64,000 nt of DNA from Trebouxia sp. TZW2008 (lineage: Eukaryota; Chlorophyta; Trebouxiophyceae; Trebouxiales; Trebouxiaceae): assembly GCA_002118135.1 (NCBI GenBank), contig BDIU01000016.1, forward strand, positions 248,001 through 312,000. The letters are read 5' to 3'. The notes below the pieces were generated by a model. It was not told the origin of the DNA, ran no database searches, and was given only the letters and a program-made list of their open reading frames with translations. Below are positions 31,001 through 42,800 of this stretch, one piece after another. The translations under genes and the position numbers were made by a program. Within the stretch, counting starts at the first letter, position 1. Every line of letters begins with the position of its first letter.

Positions 31001-32598
31001 TTTGGGTTTTGGGCGGCAGGGTTTTTCAAACCCTTAAAAAATTTAACAGTTTTATTTTTGTTAGGGGAATTGATTAGGTTAGAGGGTTAGGGTTTGAAGG
31101 TTTTCTTATGCTTTCCATGGTGGGAATCAAAACCCAATGAGTTAAAACGCAGGGGCTGTAAGACCCCCAGCTGATGCAGTTGTTATGCAGCTTCAGTTTG
31201 AGTGACTTTGCTTCATGTCAATACAAGCTGGCATAGCTGAGATGCGACATGGCAAATGTGCAATGAGGCGCATAGTTGCCTGCTGCTGATTAGAGTACAG
31301 CTGATATACATCAGAGTAAGTGTGTAAACAGGCTCATGATTGTCTTGCTCTGATCAAACTGCAAGGCGTAGTACTCACATGGACATCAAACTCGACGTAT
31401 GCCAGTGTCTTCAAGCCTCCTGATGTGGCATTATCCTTTTGTATCAGCGCTGTCAAAGCCTCCAAAGTGTTTTCAATGTGCTCTCCTGCAATGCAGATCA
31501 AAGCATATGGTTTGGTCAGAAGTGCCAAGCGAGGCTGCTGCTGCACAATTGCATCACGCTGCATTGCAATGACAGTACAGCTGCATTGGCCTCACACATG
31601 CTGAACAACACATATTACAATGGTATGTTATGGATCAGGTAGAGATGCATGTGCATTTGTAAGATTGAGATGCTGAAAACGGGCATCATGCTGCATTGCA
31701 TCAGCAGCTTGTGTGCATGTTGAAATCATGCAGAATGGCATGATCCTTGCATGTGCTGATCACCGTGCAACACCAGTCCAAGCGCCTGATGCACTCAAAC
31801 CTCGGACCCGATGGTACAGCTGTGATTTGCATGCTGAAAGGAGCTGCTCGTTGACTGAATGTTGAGGCAAGGATGCCACTAGCTGTCTCCCTGACTTGAC
31901 TCAAAAGTATGCATTTGCATACCTGCAAAGCCCTTCCCTCCTGCTCGGTGCCCAGAGTTGACTTCAGGAGTGGACGCAAGCTGTTTTGCCAGCGTTAGAA
32001 CCAGGGCTGCTAGGACGATACCCATGGCTGTGGTGAGACCGAACTGCCAGCTTACAATAGAAACTGCAAGGAGCACCAAGGCAGCTTCTGAAGATGGCCT
32101 GCATGATATGATGATGCTGTTGGCACTTGTTGATGTTGATGATGATGATGATGATGATGCTGATGTTCTTAGTGTTGACGACTTTGTCTCTAAGATATAG
32201 AAGCAATAGCCTGACCTGACGAAAAGCCGCCACGCGCGTGCCAACAGCAGCAAGGAGATCAATGTCATTGCAGCAACGCGCACGATCCTGTAGGGCGCTG
32301 ACAAAGACGTGTTCCACAAGTAGGTTGCGCCTTGTGATCTGAAGCAAAGATTGCCAATATACTGGGCTACACCGCTCTCTGCAGCGTCCGTTAGCCCGAT
32401 TTGGGTCTCTGCCTTGCCAAGCTTGGCTTGCACAGCGGACATGTGGCTGGCTAGACGGCGATTGCAATCCAACCAACCGCTTTTGAGGAACTTTGCTGTG
32501 TGAGGAGCTGATCGGTCACACGAGCCGGCGTTCAGGGTGTTGACACGTTGTGCTGCTGATCCAGAGTGCAATGTCAACAAGCTACCGTTTGCAAGCAT
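28057..32598 (-). CDS. Glycerophosphodiester phosphodiesterase family protein, 6 exons, 465 aa
   Basis: GDPD enzymes hydrolyse glycerophosphodiesters to glycerol-3-phosphate and an alcohol with a metal-dependent TIM barrel. Exons: 32598-31923, 31485-31379, 30615-30472, 29213-29065, 28632-28537, 28282-28057; phases agree (1398 bases). Exon 1 has a long N-terminus with two hydrophobic stretches, then SGHRAGGKGFAG. Exon 2 continues with EHIENTLEAL and ends EFDV. Exon 3 has GELVVLHD. Together these give the H-R, ENT, E-x-D and HD signature of the active site. Exon 4 has GRRGVHVPTLEEFL and exon 5 AVEVKSIATD, both standard barrel strands. Exon 1 may contain a spliced or retained 117-base intron (32215-32099) that encodes a Ser run from a GAT/ATC microsatellite; without it the protein is 426 aa. 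The membrane segments suggest an anchored form. A truncated copy lies at 21567-23430. Confidence 0.85.
28968..29045. repeat. 33-base inverted repeat (hairpin) in the GDPD exon 4/5 intron
   Basis: Arms 28968-29000 and 29013-29045 are reverse complements with two mismatches, separated by 12 bases. The core is TGATTGTCAGCT. The duplicate copy near 22910-22945 and 23040-23080 has similar half-sequences but a different arrangement. Confidence 0.85.
29214..29990 (-). repeat. GDPD exon 4 head copies, about eight units
   Basis: Upstream of the real exon, copies of its first 30-100 bases (reading AKLVAKAQEAGRGLYGDTAG) begin after GCAG near 29305, 29390, 29523, 29610, 29745, 29820, 29893 and 29968. 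Long and short units alternate irregularly. Several keep the reading to LTAAQLK but none has the full exon end. Confidence 0.75.
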
Positions 32599-33435
32599 TC
32601 ACCTCAAAACAAGTGCCACTACGCAAACGAGCGTAGCTACAGCACGGTCAGACAGACCCTGGAACATGTATTTCCTAATCGTGTTTCATTTGACTTCCTG
32701 AATGCTAAATGATGCAGGAATTCATTTGAGCTTTGATCAGCTGAAAGTCAGCCACAGCGCCTATCCCATGGAGTGGTGTCCATGCAGGAAAGCTACACAA
32801 CTTTCAAAACATATAAATAGTTCAATGTATTGTAGTACGCTCCTAAACAGTTGACTGGCGTAATCCCCACGCGCAGACAACAGCAAGTTGCTGATGCAGT
32901 CAACATGTCAAGGCCTCCAGAGATAGAAGAAAAGGTCTGCATCACTATCTTCATGACAGGAGCCTCTGTAAGTAGAAGCAGCCTTTTCATGAAGGTCCAG
33001 ATGATGGTCATCTGGCTGAGTGCGGCAGTTGCTCACTCCCGCACCCACAACAAAGACTTCGCAAAAATAAATAATTATTGAGGGTTGCCAATACTCTGAC
33101 GCTGCATTTCATGCAGATCACATACTCGTTTCGATTTCTGATGATGCATTTGTCTTCCTGTGCATGTTGGTTACTGGTTGCCATAAGCAGGTTTGCGGAT
33201 TGGACACCTGCATTTGCTTCCCTCAGTTCTGCTTGGTAATGCAACCTCCTTGAGTGTGTGAACTTTTTGAGAAGGGCTGCAGTAGCCTGCATCTCATGGG
33301 CACTTTCTTTTATATGGCTCCTGTTTAGGGATCCTGAGCAACTCCGTGCTGTCACCCTTGTCCTTGACTGCCCTGACCTGACCTTAGCCCAAAGGCCACC
33401 AGGCTTTGCCATTTCCAGCAACACCCATCCGCATC
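32599..33435. other. Intergenic region between GDPD (start) and the PolX gene (end)
   Basis: Both genes are on the minus strand, so this should hold the GDPD promoter and the PolX 3' UTR. A decayed copy of the last PolX exon occupies 33270-33420. No other gene is apparent. Confidence 0.5.
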
Positions 33436-33840
33436 TCACGGGCAATTTCTTTCATGTGGCTCCCGTCTGGGTACCCCAAGCAACTCCATGATGTCGCCTT
33501 CATCCTTAACTGCTCTGTCCTGACTCCAATTTGAAGGCCACCGCGCTTTGCCATTTCTGTCGTAGGGTGGTCCTTCCTGAGGGACCACGATTGACTGCTG
33601 CCCTTCCCTGCGCATCAGCCTGCATGCAGCAGGGATGTCCTTTCAATATGTGAAGTTTCAGTCTTGGTACCCCTAGCAGCTGGATGAAAGCACCCTCATG
33701 CTTGACTGCCCTGTCCTGACTCCAATCAGAAGGCCACCACGCTTTGCCATTTCTGTCGTAGGGTGGTCCTTCTTTTGGAATCACAATTGGCTGCTGCCAT
33801 GCCCTGGGCATTAGCCTGCATGCAACGTACCATTGTTCTA
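33270..33840 (-). repeat. Three copies of the last PolX exon
   Basis: An upstream copy starts near 33816 and reads IVIPKEGPPYDRNGKAWWPS. The central copy (33619-33436) matches PolX C-termini best and ends in a stop. A third, decayed copy lies at about 33420-33270. The first two have intact acceptors (GCATGCAG). Confidence 0.8.
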
Positions 33841-36800
33841 CATTGTGAGCTCTGAGTACTAATATCATGTGTTCAGAATGCGCCTGACAGGCAGCACTGC
33901 TGTTGACACAACAAGTAGCAGCCTGCAGCAGACACCAGGGAGCAACACAACGGAATGTCCTTGGCACAGGGTGTGTCACTTACACACCCTGTGTAAGTGA
34001 GTGCATTATGATGCAACAATGATGCAGCACCTCAAAGTACTACAAGTCAGCATGAAGACACGGCATCAGGATTGAGAGGCCAGTAACTGGAAATTGTCTA
34101 CAGACACCGCAGTAATGTCTGCATCAACTAATATGAAAAGATCAAAGACTTCTGAAAGCGCCTTGCTATTATTACATGGCAGTAGCTACTGCAGCAAACA
34201 GGTCATCACCTATGTGAGTTGAGGTACATGTTGCTGTTGCCTGCGTGCTGCCTAAGGAACCTGAGATACTGTTTGGAGCCTGTCCAGCCAAGCAAGCAGA
34301 ATGGAAACTCTTCATGCGGGGCGATGATCAAGTCCATGCGCCGGACCTTCCCCGCCTTGGTCAGAAACATGCCAAACAGCTTGTCAAATCTACACAACAT
34401 TAATGGAACTGAGCATGTCTGCTTGTTATCTTGCTGTGCTCAAATGTGCTGAAGCCAGCAGCCTTGAAATATTTTGTCTGTGAAAATTGTCTTGTCACAA
34501 ATACAGCTGCAGTGAAACGGCTTGAGCCCAGATGCAGATTCTTTGAAGCATGCTTCGGCAGCATTAAGAACCTAACCGAGATTGTCACTACTGATGCTAC
34601 ATGTGCTGACCATCGCAGGAGCTGTTGCATGTGCTGAGCAAGTTTGATTTGGTGTGTGCACAGCATGCAGCTTGTGTGAAAGCAGTCACTCACGGTGTGG
34701 TAGCAGTACCTGTCAACAGCCTCTGACATTGTGAGGGTTGAGTTGTTTCATGCACAATTGCAATAGCCTGGCTGCTACCCAGACGCCTGGCACATGCTTG
34801 GAGGGCATGAGAACCATGACTGAGATTGCAGCTACTGATTCTACATGTGCTGACCATCGCAAAAGCTGTCGCATGTGCTCAGCATGCAGCTTGTGTGAAA
34901 CAGTGTGGTAGCAGTACCTGTCAACAGCAATGTTGCTGCTGTTCATTGTGGTTCCATGCACGACGTGCTCTCTCATGTGATCCAGGTGATTTGGCATCCT
35001 GCCTTCCTGTAGGCACGGCAGAGAAAATAGGGTTTAGAAGTTTGTGTATTAGTGTTGCCATGATGCAGACTGCAACTAATGCAATCAGTGGCAGCCATTG
35101 AGACGAGTGCATCTGAGCCCAACTCAGCTGAGACTACCCTGAGCTGTGCTGACTGCTGCGCAGTAGTAGCGAGTTTTGCTTGGCTGTCTGGGCCAGAAAT
35201 GCAAAATCTAAATTTTGTCTCACAAGGTACTTCGGCAGAGGAGAGTCACTGCCTATTGATCTTTTTGACCTGCTCAAGTCAGGCAGACATCAAAAGCTTG
35301 CTGCACAAGCCTGCTGCAACATCTAGAACAAAATCAATACACACGTGCTTTGCAGCCAGTGTGACAAGGTGCTCCAAGCCGACTAGCACCAGTAAATGCA
35401 ATGCATGTCTTTCATCATGATGAGTCATTGACAGGCTACAATATGCTGACCGGCACGATCGTCAGCTTCTGAAGTCACCAGGTACAGTTCACGAACTGTT
35501 GGCACTGCCAGATTATAGGTTTATCAACTGATCAAAACATTCATCAAGCCAATCACTAAGACTCGCTGTAGAATATTAGTCAGAATGCTGTTGATGCCAT
35601 ACCAAGATGCGGCACATAGCTTGTTTGGCTGACACAAGTCTGCGCTGCTCTACCAGGCGCCCCACCAAACGCCGCACAACGCCTTCAGTGCTCCTATACA
35701 CAGTGAGAGCTGGTCATGACCATCTCAATTTGGGCAAAGGGAACTGCTACTGCAAGTTGCGCTCGCATTTACATCTCCCGTCTCTTCTGTGATATTTGTC
35801 CGCCAGCAAAGCTGAAAGACAGTATGCAGTAGTGCAAGCCAGTCAAGAAAGCCACGTGCAACAACACCCTGCAGTGACACACTGGGATAACTGCTTCAAT
35901 TGGTGTACATATCTTTGCTTGTTCAACAATCTTACATTGCTACTTTGCAGAGTGAAAGAAGACATATGGCATGCATGCTACACACGAACAGACGCTACCT
36001 GGAGGGATGAGTGATGACAAAGTCGCCGTCATGTGATGGTAAGCTGCGTCTGCCGCCACCTACTACAAGCATCTGCCAATTCGTGTCACCTGCATCATCA
36101 AAGCGTGAATCTGTGCTCTTTCCTGACGCGTAACAGCCTGTTGTCTGCACAAAGCCTCATTGCATCATCATGCAGGCTCTTAAAAAGCCCACATATGCAA
36201 GTGATGCTTGCAGAAATTGTTGCTGTTTTGCAAGCTGGGGATGTCCAGTCCACTGTGAGTCATCCAACTTTGCAGTGCAGATACGGCTGTTGTTTAGTTG
36301 TACACCTTCAATCAAATCATCTCTGAGAACTGAACGCAAATCTGTTAAATGCTTTGCCAACGCATAATCCCAGCAGTGCAGCGACGCCCTGACCCAGATT
36401 CTTGACTGATACACTTTTTGCATTTGTGACTGACGGATGCCCCTCTAGAAGTTGGTGCTGTTTCAGGCCAACCTGCATGAATGAAAGTTTTGCTATCTGA
36501 GCAAGAGTGTCATACAGAAAACGCCACATAGCTGTTTTGGTCATGTCATTCTGTGATTCAGCACTTCTTAGCTCACTCACCTGTCACATGCTGCAGGGCG
36601 TCCAGAACAGCCTCTGTCATGTCCACCAGGTCACCTGCTGGAAGAGGTTCCAGCAAATCTGCTCTGCATGCACCACAACCATATCTCATCCTGTACCCTT
36701 TCTGTTAGAAGCTTGCAGGACCCTGTGGCCTTTGAAGTTGATCTTTGTTGACGCATTGACTATCAAATTTGTGACTCCTTTTCACATCTCATCCCTACCT

Positions 36801-39800
36801 CCAATGTAAGAACGCACTATTGTCCAGTAAATGACCTTTAGTAGCAGTAAAAGCAGCAACCAGCAGTACAGGTGGCTCAGTTTTCAAAAAGGCAGCTCAG
36901 CCACAACACACACAAGAAAACTAAGAATGCTTCCATACCTGCGTCATTCAACGAGGCTAATTGCATGCGTTATATACTGTCAATGATTGTAAGTTCATTA
37001 CATGCATATACTCCTTGATGGCTGTTCTCTCCAAAAAAAACTCAAGCACACTACTGGGGTCTGAGCTTCTGCTGCGCTGGGTCATATGCTGGGTCAGCAA
37101 AACAATAGGCTTTGTAGTAGCAAACCTGAGCTTGACAACAAGATCAAGGCTGGATGTGTGAGATGGGCTAGAATGAGGAGGCACCTATGCTGCAGGGAGA
37201 AGGCTTGCTCAAAGCTGATAGGCAGGCGTCGGCCTTCTGACCGTACATCGCCTTCTTCAACAGCCTGATCTAGGTCTTCATATGTCCTACAGGACAAAAC
37301 CGCTGGGAGGCAGGTCAGCAATCACATACACAACTATCAGCGTCATGTTGACACTCTCTAGCAAGCAACTGACCGAGTCACAGAATCTTTCTGACACGGA
37401 TGTCATCAGACATTTCCTCAAGCGCAGGCATGCTTGAGAGCTGCATCGGGTTGAGCATGCAGACAAACATCTGCATCAGATTCATGTATGCATCACGGCG
37501 AGCTGCGTACGGCATAGACAGAATGTTCAAAACAAGGTGCTTCATAAAAATGATGTGCAGCATGGTGTCAAAAAGTTCGTTTGTCAAAGGTTCATGCAGA
37601 AAACACAGTTGCAATCGTCAAGAACCCCACAGATGATCCGTGTTGTCACATCAATCTTGCAAGCGAATCTATCTTGATCAGCAGAAATATGTCCAGGCTT
37701 CATGCAGCTGATGCACAGACATGTTCGGCCAGAATTGTAACATTGCAGCGGTGCAACATTGATGCTCCACACTGTGCAAACATCCTGCAAAGGGCCTGCA
37801 GGACTTACTTTGCTCATCACAGTGAAGTGTTTGACTGAGAGACACATACCTGTAGCCAAGGTCATACCAGATCTTGGCAGTTTTGGCACCAACCCCAGGC
37901 AGCTGCATGAACAGCTTCCGGCTGGCACCACCACCAGTGTTGGCTCTTGGCTTCCCTGATGAGTCATTCACAATTTCATTGGCCCTGCATTCCAAATGTT
38001 GCCTGGTGAGTCTTACACTACCTCATTGACCCTGCATCCCAAGTAATGCCTGACGAGTCATACACAACCTCATTGGCCCTGCAATTCAAGTATTGCCTGA
38101 CGAGTCATACACAACCCCATTGGCCCTGCAATTCAAGTATTGCCTGATGAGTCATACACAACCCCATTGGCTTTGCATTCCAAGTATTGCCTAATGAGTC
38201 ATACACAACCTCATGGGCCCTGCATTTCAAGTGTTGCCTGATGCTACTAACAGATGTCAAACACGGCCCCAATGCACATGAGTTTTGCTGTATGCTACCT
38301 ACTCAAACAGCATTCTCAGGACTGACTGTGTGCACAAAGGTTCATGTGATGATGCCGGATGATGTCTGACAGCTACAGCATTGCTTTTCTTTCTTACCTA
38401 TGTGCTTCCAGAACAGCAGTGGTGCCAGTTTTGGCAATGTCCCAGATCTTGTGAGCGGTGGCTTCACCACAGAATGGTATCTCATCTGGTTGCAAGCTGT
38501 CATCGATTTTAAACTGGCAGGCTCTTACCATTGCTGCTACTCTTGAGTACACCAAAGACTACATCCACAAAATAATCCGTCAATTTGTTATCCCAAGATC
38601 AATAGGCATCCTAGGTCTTCACACAGGGCCAAAGAATGGTTTTCATCTGGCTGTGAGCTGTCATCAATCTGGAACTGACAGGCCCTCTCCATTGCCGCTA
38701 CCCTTGATTACACCAGAGACTGCAATCATGCAGTGAGCAGTCAGTTGCTAAATGAGGGTTTTAGAGATTCGTTCCGTTCCTAACTCTGACTTCCTGGTTG
38801 CAGTTTAGGGCTCATGATCAGTGGCTTCACCATAGAAGAGTATTTCATCTGCTTGCAAGCCGTCACTAATTTTGAACTGGCATGCCCTCACCATTGCGGC
38901 AACTCTTGAATACACCAAAGACTGCATACACAGAACGAGCAATCAGTCCCTGATTCCTGAGTTTTGGCAATTTCCTGACCTTGTGAGCGGTTGCTTCACC
39001 ACAAATAGGAATCTCATCTGGCTGCAAGCTGTCATTGATTTGAACTGGCAGGCCCTCACCATTGCTGCTACCCTTGAGTACACCAGAGACTGCAGCCACA
39101 CAATGAGCAGTTCAATCCACGCTTGCGTGTTTATGCAATGTCCCGCATCTTGTCAGGGATGGCTTCATCATGAAAGGATGCTTTGCCTGGTTGCAAGCTG
39201 TCATCAATTCTGAACTGGCAAGCCCTCACCATTGCTGCTAAACTTGAGTACACTGAAGACTGCATCCAGACAATGACCAATCAATTTATAATCCTGAGAT
39301 CATGATAATCTAAACGCTCTGTACAGGGCCACAGAAGGGCGTGTGACTGCAAGCTGTGATAGATTTTGCATTGACAGGCTCTCGCCGTCACTGCTACCCC
39401 TAAACAAGCCAGAGACTGCAACATTTATGCAGCAACTGTTCAATATCAAGAGCATCGACTAGTACAGACGTGCAGAATGGTCGTGATCAACAGCTACTAA
39501 TGCTTGATGTAGTTCTGTTGCAGCTAAATTGGCCTAACATGATGGCAAGGTATGCACAAAGCCAAAACCAAAACAACTGGAACAGAACAGCGGTATCATA
39601 TGATTGCTGTAAGCACATTGCAGAAGCCATACTTGCAGGCATGAGGCTGGTAACAGTCACAATGCTGAACAGCACAAGGTCTTGTCTCAAGGAAGACATG
39701 CTACCAGCCTGAGTGATTCACTGCAAGATGTTTCACTTGCAATACCATGCAAATGCTAGTGCATTGCATGCAATGTTGCAATGTGTGCAAGCATCATGTG

Positions 39801-42800
39801 CCACACAATGTTGCAACGTATGCAAGTGCAATGTGCAACACAATGTTGCAATGTGCAATGCAATGCAATGCAATGCAATGCAATGCAATGCAATGCAATG
39901 CAATGCAATGCAATGCAATGCAATGCAGTGTAATGATTGTGGACACCTGAAGTCCATACGTTATCATGACTGCTCCTTTTGCCACTGTCAACCCTGATGG
40001 TGGCCTTGTCATCATCTTGTTCAGTGACTACCATGGCCATCTCGTACTTCATTAATTCCTTCAGGGCTTGCACAATTGGTTCATTTCCAATGCGCTTGCT
40101 GACATCTTCAGAGTAGACAGCCTGTACTAGTCACAATATCGTCATGACTGCTCCTTTCTGCTGTTGTTACCATCTTCTTCAGTGACCAACATGGCGATCT
40201 CAGACTATGTGAGGTTACACAATCGGCTTATTCCCAATGCGCTTGCTAAGATTTTAAGAATAGACAGCCTGTACCAGCCAAGACATTGTCATCACTGCTC
40301 CTTTTGCCACTGTTACTTCAGGTTGTGGTTTTGTCATCATCTTCTTCGGTGACTGACATGGCTATCTCATACTTCATGAGCTCTTTCAAGGCTTGCACAA
40401 TCGGTGCATTCCCAACGCGCTTGCTGACGTCTTCAGAGCAGGCAGCATATACCAGTCGGAACAGTGTCACGACTGCTCCTTTTGCCACGGTCTGTCTTGA
40501 CAGTGGTCTTGTCGTCTTGTTGTCCACTTTGTAGGCTCTGAAGGTTTTGGTGCAGTGATAATGCTTGTTGGGGTTTGGCAATCAAGACAAAAACGAAACA
40601 GCTGTTAAGCTCACGTATAGGGCCAGCTCAGTCTCAGTCCGGATGTGGTTGTCAGGCTTCCAATGACCTAGCCATCACCTATGCTTGTACATGTTTCAAG
40701 CATTGAAGGTCTTGTCGCCATGATGGTGTTTCGAGGAGATTGGCAACCAAGACAAAAACAACACAGGTAGTTTGTGCTCACACATAGCGCCAGCTCAGTC
40801 TCAGTCCGGATGTGGATCTACTTGGGCTTCCAATGACCTAGCCATTGATTGAACGTAGTTAGGCTTCAAAATTGAAGCTGTTCTGATGTTTCTGACTACT
40901 GCAAAGTGGAAAACAAGAGCAAGAAGACGTGCACAGCTTGTGCTCACATATAGCGCTAGCTCAGTCTCAGTCCGGATCTGGTTATACTCAGGTTTCCAGT
41001 GACCCAGCCACCGCCTGTACTTGTACATTCTGCCAGGCTGCATGGATGCTGTGTCATCTGTGACAGCCCTTCCTGCGGCGCCTTGTACAATGGTCTCCTC
41101 TTCACTAGTCTCTGCACTAAATACTAGTGTGATGAAGTGACAAGTGAACAAGGTATAGTTGTCCATTCTGCCAGGCTACATGGGTGCTGTGTCATCTGTA
41201 AGAGCCCTTCCTGTGGCGCCTGGCACAGTGGTCTCCTCTTCACTAGTCTCTGCACAGCATCTCAGTGGTATGGAGTGACAAGTGCAAAAATTACACATGT
41301 TTAAACTACTAGGCTGCATGGATGCTGTGTCATCTGTGACAGCCTTTCCTGCGCTGCCTTGCACAGTGGCCTCTTCTTCACTAGTCTCTGCACAACATAT
41401 TAGTGTTATGAATTGACAAGTGACACAGTCATACTTGTACATTCTGCCAGGCTGTGTGGATGCTGTCACGTCTGTGGTTGCTTTGCCTGCGGTGCCTTGC
41501 ACAGCGGTTTCCTCTTCACTCATCTCTGCAAAACAACCCACTGTCCACTCACAAGCAGCTTGTCATGTTGCTCCTTGCATGTTGCTCCTTGCATGTTGCT
41601 CCTTGCATGTCCCTGCGCAGCATGTCACTGTTGTCAAGAGGTGTTCTGTCCACTCATCTTCACTAGTGTTCACTGGTGCTTGTGCTAGGCTGCTAAAGAG
41701 CCGCATCATCTGTGAATGCTTTACGTGTGGCGCCCAACCCATACTCAAACCCCTCCTCTCCTTACCCCAACCACCCCCCCCACCCCCTTCCCCGCCGCCC
41801 AGGGGCCCGATTGATTGATTCAAACCCTTTCTGAGGAGTTGAGGGCAACATCGTAACATCCCTGATACATCACTTGGCTTTTTTGTAGCGCATGCCAATG
41901 TAGTGCAGTCACCAGGTACAAAGGCTAGGGGCAAATCAGAGACCCTTGGCAGAGACCCTGGTCCTGTGCTATCCTGAACCATTTGTACTGAGCATGAAGG
42001 AAGGTGAGGTCCTTATACACGGTTGGAGACAGTTGATTGCTCCAGTGCGTACCTAGCTGGGCCTGCTGAGCCTGTCTAGCACACATTCAGAATGAATCAA
42101 TAAATCAAGGAATGAGTGCCAAAAGGTGAAGGCTCTTCTATCATTTTCATTCCTATTGCAAAGCTGACACGCGCCAAAAGTTTCAGCATCACCTGAGTCG
42201 CAGCAGAACTCCAGAGGTATCCTGTGCTTCTGCTCGTCAATCTTCTTGCCCTGAGCTGAACACTCCTCCAACCACTCTGGCGCCACCACCTGCATTCAGG
42301 GCATCAGCATTTTGTCCCTGTACATGTCATCAGTGGATCTGCCAGGCGTCAAGAGCAGCTTCTCAGCATGAAACAGCAATGCAGATTTTGCACCTGTTGG
42401 GCTGGTGGGCACTCCAAGCAAAGTGGTATTGGTAAAGATTGCCGTCAAAAGATAAGGCTTATTGTACCTGTATATGTCGCCTTTGGATCTGTCCAGGCGT
42501 CAATGGTAGCTTCTCAGCACATTCATCCCCAGCAACCATGTGGGTCAGTCTCGTGCGCCTATCAACAGCCTGAAAGCATGCAGAGGAATGTAATTCAGTC
42601 TTGTGGACCTATCAACAGCCTGAAAGCATGCAGAAGTATGTGGGTCAGTCTTGAGCGCCTGTCAACAGCCTGAGAGCATGCAGAGAAATGTCGCTCAGTG
42701 TTGTGCGCCTATCAACAGCCTGAGAGCATGCAAAAGTATATACATCAGTCTTATGCACCTATCAACCTCGTGAAAATATGCAGAAGTATGTAGTTTATTT

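Noticed and set aside
31000..31130. Telomere-like sequence (GGGTTAGGGTTT)
   Set aside because: Only one or two imperfect units; no array.
39733..40073. Open frames on both strands across the AATGC satellite
   Set aside because: A stop-free pentanucleotide repeat opens several frames; it lies between PolX exons.
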